Below, one piece after another: positions 58,841 to 64,000 of a DNA stretch of 64,000 bases. The stretch is from the NCBI GenBank assembly GCA_038248855.1, contig JBBRXA010000006.1, forward strand, positions 29,486 through 93,485, written 5' to 3'. A program made the position numbers and the translations under genes. Every line of letters begins with the position of its first letter. Positions within the stretch are counted from its first letter, which is position 1. Under the pieces are notes generated by a model. The model saw only the letters and a program-made list of their open reading frames with translations. It did not search any database and was not told the origin of the DNA. Origin of the DNA: SR-FBR-E99 sp038248855. Its GTDB lineage: Bacteria; Bacteroidota; Bacteroidia; Bacteroidales; VadinHA17.

Positions 58841-60409
58841 ACGGTCTGTATTTTCTTTTGCTGTGCCTGTACCTCACCGGGGCACTTTTTGTAATTCTTC
58901 GTCATGCGGTTCAGATCAGGTCAGTTGTTGGTGCCTCTAAAAGGGCAGAGATTATTTCAACTTACCCGGTAAAACTTGTAAGATCAGCTGAATGTGTGAC
59001 TCCGTATTCATTTTTTTCCTTTGTAGTTGTCAATCCTTCAATAACTGACACCGAGACAAGGGAGATCATGAATCACGAGATGGTGCACATCCGGCAGAAA
59101 CACTGGGTTGACCTTCTGCTGTCAGGTGTGGTGTGTACGGTTCAATGGTTTAATCCTTGTCATATGGATCTACTCAAGGTTCATGAGGCAAAACCATGAA
59201 TATCTTGCCGATAAGACTGCGCTGCAGCACAGCTCTGATCCGGCATTGTACAGGGCAGCGCTTCTAAACCAGATCATCGGCTCACCGGTTGTTGACCTGG
59301 GTAACTCCTTCAATTATTCACTTAACAAAAAAAGATTCACGATGATGAAAAATATCAGTACTTCACCTTACAGAAAGCTGAAGCTTTTTCTTGTTTTGCC
59401 GGTCTTTGCGATTGTATTGTATTCTTTCGCAGAGCCTCAATACAGATTTGCTTCAGATCAAACTGCCCAGGCCCTGCCGGGCGAGAATTTCCCTGCTGTA
59501 ACAAAAGCAGTAAAGGGAATTGTTGTTCAGGAAGACGGAAAACCCCTTGAAGGAGCAGCCGTCGTTATCAAGGGAACCACAGTGGGCACTGTCACAGACA
59601 GTCAGGGACGGTTCAACCTTGCCGATGTTCCGGATGAGGGAGTTATTATAGTCAGCTATATCCGTTTTGAAACGAAGGCTGTAAAGGCTTCATTTAACTC
59701 CGAAATGAAAGTAATAATGAAGGCAGGTACAGTGGTAACCGAAGCGGTAATGGTTGCCCCTCCGCCTCCGCCTCCTCCGCCACCAGGATCGGGAATTAAA
59801 ATAAAGTCACAAACTGACGGACCTGCTCCGCTTGTTGTTTTGGACGGGGTCATTTCAGATCTTGAAGCGAACAGTATTCCGCCTGAATCAATTTCTTCAA
59901 TAAGTGTTCTCAAGGATGAATCTGCAATTGCAAAATACGGAGAGAAAGGCAAACATGGTGTAATAGAAATAACTACAAAGGAGAAAGTCGCAAAAGAGTT
60001 GGCTGCTAAGGTTGTTTCAGCGGAAAAGCCTGACGAGAATCCTGACGGAGAAGTATTTGTAGTGGTGGAAGAGATGCCACTGTTCCCCGGCGGAGAAACT
60101 GCAATGGTTTCGTGGATTGCAGGGAAGATTGTCTATCCGGCTGAAGCCGTAAGGGAGAAGATTTCAGGGAGGGTAGTCGTCAGTTTCGTTGTCACTGCCT
60201 ACGGGAAAATTAAGAATGTGAAAGTAATAAGATCTGCGCATCCGCTGCTGGATAAGGAAGCTGTCAGGGTCATCGGAATGATGCCCGACTGGAAGCCGGG
60301 CCGCCAGAGTGGTAAAGCCGTGGAAGTTTCATACACGGTACCAGTGGATTTCAGCCTTGAGGGACTTAAGGTACTTAAGGTACTTAAGGTTACTCAAACA
60401 GGCAGATAA
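58825..60409 (+). pseudogene. 5'-truncated, frameshifted M56 (BlaR1-like) - CarboxypepD_reg - TonB_C gene
   Basis: Frame 1 (58825-59199) reads RRKPNGLYFLLLCLYLTGALF (in part) and the M56 zinc motif MNHEMVHIRQKHW, then WFNP. From 59159 frame 2 continues with IWIYSRFMRQNHEYLADKTAL, so one extra base near 59158 breaks the gene. Further on are a membrane helix (LFLVLPVFAIVLYSF), a CarboxypepD_reg domain (VKGIVVQEDGKPLEGAAVVI), a Pro-rich linker, a TonB-plug-like segment (VLKDESAIAKYG) and a TonB_C domain (GRVVVSFVVTAYGKIKNVKV) ending in LKV repeats. The normal N-terminal membrane helices and the usual BlaI-type partner gene are missing. Confidence 0.75.
60363..60389. repeat. 9-bp repeat, three copies, at the 3' end of the M56 gene
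   Basis: GACTTAAG then two copies of GTACTTAAG follow one another and are read in frame as LKV-LKV-LKV just before the stop at 60409. Confidence 0.7.
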
Positions 60410-60517
60410 ATAGTCCAGCGTTAAAATGAAAACAGGGAAGAGGCTGCCTTTAAGTACGGTCAGGTCTTAAAGCACATCCTCTTCCGGATTTACAGCATTA
60501 ATTTAAGTAGAAATGAA

Positions 60518-60551
60518 AGGGTCGCTGAAATTCAGTGGCCCTCTTTTTTTT
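60518..60551 (+). terminator. rho-independent terminator after the M56 pseudogene
   Basis: AGGGTCGCTGAA (60518-60529) pairs with TTCAGTGGCCCT (60531-60542) over 12 bp including two G:T pairs, followed by eight T residues. It sits between the convergent M56 pseudogene and the beta-barrel gene. Confidence 0.8.
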
Positions 60552-61139
60552 CTAATTGAGAACTATCTTGCTGTTATGGCCGAAAATGTAGAACAGTCCG
60601 AACTGAAATCCCCTGTTGCTTGAACTTACGGTGCCACTCTTGTGTATATTGGTCAAACCAATATTATACCTGGCATCTACCCCAAAACCTGTTGAAGGCA
60701 CAACATAGCTTGCACCAAGACCTAATGCAAAGTCAATTGGATTAATGTCATCCAGGTTTGTGCTGGCAAGGATACCTATCTGCGGACCGGCCTGCAGTCT
60801 GAACCCGTTGTCATACATATACTGAAACATTACGGGAATATTTATATAGTCCAGATTGTATGTGGAATTACCTAATTTCGCACCCTGGGCGGAGTAGACT
60901 ATTCCCGGCTGAAATGCAAACCGGTCGTTGAAATGTATATGGGCAAGCATTCCGATGTGAAATCCGAGTTTTGAATCGTATTTGACACCGTTGTCGTTAT
61001 GAATGTTGTAAGCATTTACTCCGCCTTTCACCCCGAGGTTTATTTTTCCCCTCGGTGAATCGCCGTGCTGTGCGGATGCAACTCCCGTAATCAGAATGGC
61101 TGTCATTAATCCGGTTAAAAATTTCATTGATTTTTTCAT
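60552..61139 (-). CDS. outer membrane beta-barrel protein (PorT-like/OMP_b-brl family)
   Basis: 195 residues. Signal peptide (FLTGLMTAILITGVASAQ), then eight or so alternating strands (KINLGVKGGVNAYNIH, KLGFHIGMLAHIHFND, FAFQPGIVYSAQGAKLG, YINIPVMFQYMYD, FRLQAGPQIGIL, GFGVDARYNIGLTNI, GFQFGLFYIFG), the pattern of the small outer-membrane barrel family common in Bacteroidetes. Function unknown; most of these are pores or structural proteins. No partner gene is adjacent. Confidence 0.85.
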   Translation of the reverse strand: MKKSMKFLTGLMTAILITGVASAQHGDSPRGKINLGVKGGVNAYNIHNDNGVKYDSKLGFHIGMLAHIHFNDRFAFQPGIVYSAQGAKLGNSTYNLDYINIPVMFQYMYDNGFRLQAGPQIGILASTNLDDINPIDFALGLGASYVVPSTGFGVDARYNIGLTNIHKSGTVSSSNRGFQFGLFYIFGHNSKIVLN

Positions 61140-61380
61140 ATTGCGAATATTATGTAATGTTTTACCTTATTATTAAGGATATTACAGTTGATCGTAAAGG
61201 TGCGGGTTATTTCTCCGGGGTATGTTACACAGTTGCATCTCTTTGTTGCATAATTCACATATGCCGGGGTGGTTTGATTATTTCCGGGGATTTATTAAAT
61301 GTTTACGGAAGAAATTTCAGCCTCATGTCATAAAAGTCGGTTTTATGTATTATTCCGTGTTATTTCACGTAATTAAATTC

Positions 61381-61388
61381 TATTTTTG
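61381..61388 (+). promoter_or_regulatory. -7 element of the oxoamine synthase operon
   Basis: TATTTTTG fits TAnnTTTG. It overlaps the in-frame TTG at 61386, so that codon cannot start translation of a message made from here; the ATG at 61425 is 36 nt downstream. Confidence 0.45.
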
Positions 61389-61424
61389 ATAAAAGCATTA
61401 CAGACCCTGAATCAGGAAATTCCT

Positions 61425-62531
61425 ATGATTGTATTGGACAGCGGAATCGGTAACTATATTTACAGCAACGGTAAAAAATATTCTTATTTCGCGGGCAACA
61501 ACTATCTTGGTCTCGCCAGCCATCCTGCCGTTAAAGAAGCTGCAATTCAGGCAGTTGAAAAGTACGGAATTAATTTCTCAGCCTCCCGCCATACGACAGG
61601 AACCGCGGACATTCACCTTGGTCTTGAAAACAGCCTTGCTCTTTTTAAGGGAAGACAGGATGCAGTTGTATTTGCTTCCGGATTCCAGGGAAACACCATT
61701 TTGCTCGATATTTTGAAAGACCGCTATTCTGCAGTTTTCTGTGACCGGAATGCCCATGCCAGCATCCTTGCCGGTATTCCTGGCGGGGTTGCCAGTGTTG
61801 TTTTCTATGACCATTGCGATGCATCGAGTCTTGAAAATCTCTTAGAACAGTCTAAGTCAGGCCCACCGCTTGTCATAACTGACGGGGTCTTCGCGCTTAC
61901 CGGTGAGATAGCCCCGCTGGACAGATTCTACCCTATTGTGAAAAAGCACCATGGATTACTGGTAGTCGATGATGCCCATTCGACAGGGATCCTGGGGAAA
62001 ACCGGAAAGGGCACTCCCGAACATTTTAATCTTCCCGAAGATGAAAATGTTTTCCAGACCGAGACCATGAGCAAAGCCCTGGGCGGTTACGGCGGGTTTA
62101 TTTCGGGAAACACAAAGCTTACAACACTTATAAGGGAAAATTCGGCCACATACCAGGCATCGACAGCATTGCCACCACCGATAGCAGCAGCCGGGATAGC
62201 CTCATTGAAAATAATACAGGAAAATCCCGGCTTACGCCTTCGTGCACTTGAAAACGCCACAACCGTCAGGGATGAGATCATCCGGATGGGTTTCCGTACA
62301 GCCGGCGGCGGCACACCGATAATACCCGTCATATTCGATTCATCTGCCAAGGCATCAAGCCTCTCCCACTTTCTTGAAGACCAGGGAATCATTGCACCCT
62401 TCATGAACTATCCCGTTAGGGTGGAGATGCACCAGATAAGGATCACGGTTTCAGCCATTCATACAACCGGACAGATAGAAATCTTATTGGATATGTTACA
62501 CCTATGGAAGGATAAATATGGAAACGATTAA
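61425..62531 (+). CDS. alpha-oxoamine synthase family PLP enzyme (KBL/BioF-like)
   Basis: 368 residues from the ATG at 61425; the frame is open for 13 more codons upstream. Fold type I PLP enzyme: YFAGNNYLGLASHPAVKEA, SASRHTTGTADIHLGLE, VVDDAHSTGILGKTG and the PLP lysine in TMSKALGGYGG. Family members condense an amino acid with an acyl-CoA (8-amino-7-oxononanoate, 2-amino-3-ketobutyrate, 5-aminolevulinate or 3-ketosphinganine). No biotin or sphingolipid genes are adjacent. It overlaps the dipeptide epimerase gene by 14 bp, so the two are translationally coupled. Confidence 0.85.
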   Translation: MIVLDSGIGNYIYSNGKKYSYFAGNNYLGLASHPAVKEAAIQAVEKYGINFSASRHTTGTADIHLGLENSLALFKGRQDAVVFASGFQGNTILLDILKDRYSAVFCDRNAHASILAGIPGGVASVVFYDHCDASSLENLLEQSKSGPPLVITDGVFALTGEIAPLDRFYPIVKKHHGLLVVDDAHSTGILGKTGKGTPEHFNLPEDENVFQTETMSKALGGYGGFISGNTKLTTLIRENSATYQASTALPPPIAAAGIASLKIIQENPGLRLRALENATTVRDEIIRMGFRTAGGGTPIIPVIFDSSAKASSLSHFLEDQGIIAPFMNYPVRVEMHQIRITVSAIHTTGQIEILLDMLHLWKDKYGND

Positions 62532-63591
62532 AATTAAAAAAGTCTTTGTAGAGCCCGTAAACGTTCCGCTTGATGAGCCCTTCAGAATTGCTACAGGAAC
62601 AAAATACAGCATTGAAAATGCCCTTATAACGGTTGTGCTCGATAACGGAATCGAGGGATACGGAGAGGCAGCCCCGCTGGAGCCGGTGAACGGTGAGAAC
62701 CAGGGAACGGCCATTGCAACACTGAACAGTTGCATTGACTTTATTAAAGGGAAGGATATCACTGAATACAGGTCAATATCCAAAACCCTGAAAAGCGTTT
62801 TCTGGGCCCAGATCACGGCACGGTGTGCTGTGGAGATGGCGATGCTGGACGCCTATACCAAAACATTGAACATCCCTATGTATCAGTTCTTCGGAGGCGT
62901 TGGCAATAAGGCAGAGACTGATTACACAGTTGACATTGTTCCACCGGATACTGCCAGGGTCAATGCCGCAAAACTTGCAAAAGCCGGATACAGGGTTATT
63001 AAGACAAAGGTAGGGAAGAAGCTTACGGATGACATAGACAGGTTGCTGGCTATTAAGGACGGGGCCCCGGGCTGCGGCATAACCCTCGATGCCAACCAGG
63101 GCTATTCACCCACCGAGGCCGTTCATTTTTTGGAGGAGCTGGAGAAAAACAATATCCGCCCCATACTTTTTGAGCAACCGGTGATCAAATCAGATCTCGC
63201 GGGGATGAGATTTGTCAAAGACCATACTTCCGTACCGATCGCGGCGGACGAGTCTGTATTCACAAGTGCCGATGCTATCAATGTTGTTCGCACCGGATGT
63301 GCCGATATTATAAATATCAAACTCATGAAATCAGGGATCATTGAAGCGCTTGACATAATCGCCATTGCACGCAGCGCCAATATCAAACTTATGATAGGAT
63401 GTATGCTTGAGTCGAAGCTGGCGCTTGGGTGCTCGGTTCACATGGCGGCAGGAACAGGAGCCTTTGATTACATCGACCTTGATCCGCATATTGATCCGGA
63501 GAGGGAACCTTTCACCGGCGGACCCGATTACAGTGCACCCTGGTATACCCTTTCAGCTGATCTGCCTGGAATCGGATGTAAAAAACGATGA
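62518..63591 (+). CDS. L-Ala-D/L-Glu (dipeptide) epimerase, enolase superfamily
   Basis: 357 residues. The enolase-superfamily barrel shows the KxK base in VIKTKVGKK, metal ligands in TLDANQGY, LFEQPV and AADESVF, and the second catalytic Lys in INIKLMKSG. The capping domain begins NVPLDEPFRIATGTKYSIENA (in part). These enzymes epimerise L-Ala-D-Glu from murein turnover to L-Ala-L-Glu for reuse; related enzymes act on other dipeptides. The coupling to an oxoamine synthase gene is unusual for murein recycling and may point to a different substrate. Confidence 0.9.
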   Translation: METIKIKKVFVEPVNVPLDEPFRIATGTKYSIENALITVVLDNGIEGYGEAAPLEPVNGENQGTAIATLNSCIDFIKGKDITEYRSISKTLKSVFWAQITARCAVEMAMLDAYTKTLNIPMYQFFGGVGNKAETDYTVDIVPPDTARVNAAKLAKAGYRVIKTKVGKKLTDDIDRLLAIKDGAPGCGITLDANQGYSPTEAVHFLEELEKNNIRPILFEQPVIKSDLAGMRFVKDHTSVPIAADESVFTSADAINVVRTGCADIINIKLMKSGIIEALDIIAIARSANIKLMIGCMLESKLALGCSVHMAAGTGAFDYIDLDPHIDPEREPFTGGPDYSAPWYTLSADLPGIGCKKR

Positions 63592-63688
63592 AGGAAGTAC
63601 CTTTATACTGACTTTAATAATTAGAAATACTTTAAATCCCCTAATCAAAGTAACCGATTTGCGGTTTGAAATTTTGATCTGCTAATTG

Positions 63689-63724
63689 AAAGAGAGGCTG
63701 TCCTGTAATGGGGCCTCTCTTTTT
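63689..63724 (+). terminator. terminator of the oxoamine synthase/epimerase operon
   Basis: AGAGAGGC (63691-63698) and GCCTCTCT (63713-63720) form a perfect 8-bp stem with a 14-nt loop, followed by TTTTATT. Confidence 0.8.
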
Positions 63725-63760
63725 ATTGCACCATCCGCGGAGAAAGTCCGGGATTGAACT

Positions 63761-63985
63761 TCAGAAATTGTTGTACTCCTGGTGGGTTATCTCGTTTGCC
63801 TCACTCACAGTGTCCCAGATGAGATAACTCATATTATCCACAGCATATTCCTTTCCTCCCCTTACTTTGGCAAAATAGGTATTTGTATTGCCTGGCATCG
63901 ATTTTACTGCTATATCCTCTAAAGTATTAAGCAGATATATCGTCTCATGCGGCATACGCCTTTTAACTGACTTATAGTTCTTCAT
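63761..63985 (-). CDS. small hypothetical protein (74 aa)
   Basis: 74 residues, basic at the start (KNYKSVKRRMPHE), with no signal peptide, membrane helix or known domain. The middle (TYFAKVRGGKEYAVDNMSYLIWDTV) looks like a small alpha-beta unit and the composition is protein-like. It ends 36 bp from the terminator of the convergent operon. An ATG at residue 11 is an alternative start. Because the window ends soon after its start codon, its promoter is not visible. Confidence 0.5.
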   Translation of the reverse strand: MKNYKSVKRRMPHETIYLLNTLEDIAVKSMPGNTNTYFAKVRGGKEYAVDNMSYLIWDTVSEANEITHQEYNNF

Positions 63986-64000
63986 TTTAGTAATATACGA

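Noticed and set aside
61127..61333. 68-residue ORF upstream of the oxoamine synthase
   Set aside because: Hydrophobic fragments without a consistent pattern; overlaps the start of the barrel gene on the other strand and lacks a promoter-like box.

Overview
The window looks like a chromosomal segment of a Bacteroidetes bacterium, most likely of the order Bacteroidales. The visible signs are a type IX secretion (T9SS) and gliding locus (porU, porV, a PorP/SprF-type protein, gldJ), a protein with a C-terminal T9SS sorting domain, DUF6452/DUF6048-type envelope proteins, M56-CarboxypepD_reg-TonB_C architecture, and many genes preceded by the Bacteroidetes -7 promoter element TAnnTTTG instead of a Shine-Dalgarno sequence. 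Genes are dense, mostly housekeeping or cell envelope. I see no phage, insertion sequence, CRISPR array or rRNA. One tRNA gene is present.

Layout. 1-2523 is the 3' part of a GH2 glycosidase, followed by a degenerate heptanucleotide satellite and a Crp/Fnr regulator. 3706-5976 is a thiol-redox cassette (OsmC, an atypical thioredoxin-fold protein, TrxB, membrane-anchored TrxA). 6016-12573 (minus strand) carries a GT2/multi-pass membrane fusion, small secreted proteins, a CopA-type copper ATPase, tRNA-Ser(CGA) and a Thivi_2564-type membrane protein. 12827-15858 is a signalling operon (AraC-type regulator, hybrid histidine kinase, response regulator). 15863-20382 holds a tiny T9SS-sorted protein, an M3 peptidase, RlmN and a GNAT acetyltransferase. 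20379-25487 holds three tandem TPR plus PD40 beta-propeller paralogues.

25553-38184 contains a GT2 enzyme and an aminotransferase, RecR, a sodium:solute symporter, the DUF6048/DUF6452 pair with AlaS, two tandem M23 peptidases, a MerR regulator, a Nif3-like protein and a coiled-coil zinc-ribbon protein. 38289-40292 is urocanate hydratase. 40289-49432 is the T9SS/gliding locus: ispF-porV-porU on minus, and a PorP-type gene, gldJ and murF on plus, diverging from a palindrome that contains two opposed promoter elements. 49391-55174 is a minus-strand envelope and RNA-modification run (metallophosphoesterase, GT2, LpxL-like acyltransferase, MtaB, PhoH/PIN). 55305-58505 holds folC and a UshA-like 5'-nucleotidase. 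58568-60409 is a decayed locus: a headless lipoprotein fragment joined to a 5'-truncated, frameshifted M56 (BlaR1-like) gene. The window ends with a beta-barrel protein, an alpha-oxoamine synthase/dipeptide epimerase pair and a small orphan ORF.

The strongest observations for follow-up are the broken lipoprotein/M56 chimera, the three PD40/TPR paralogues near a complete PorU/PorV/GldJ module, the mini protein that is almost only a T9SS sorting domain, a heptamer satellite that also occurs inside a glycosyltransferase gene, several -7 elements so close to start codons that the mRNAs should be leaderless, and the inverted plus direct repeats ahead of the AraC/kinase operon. All calls rest on reading the sequence and recalled family knowledge; no database search was run.
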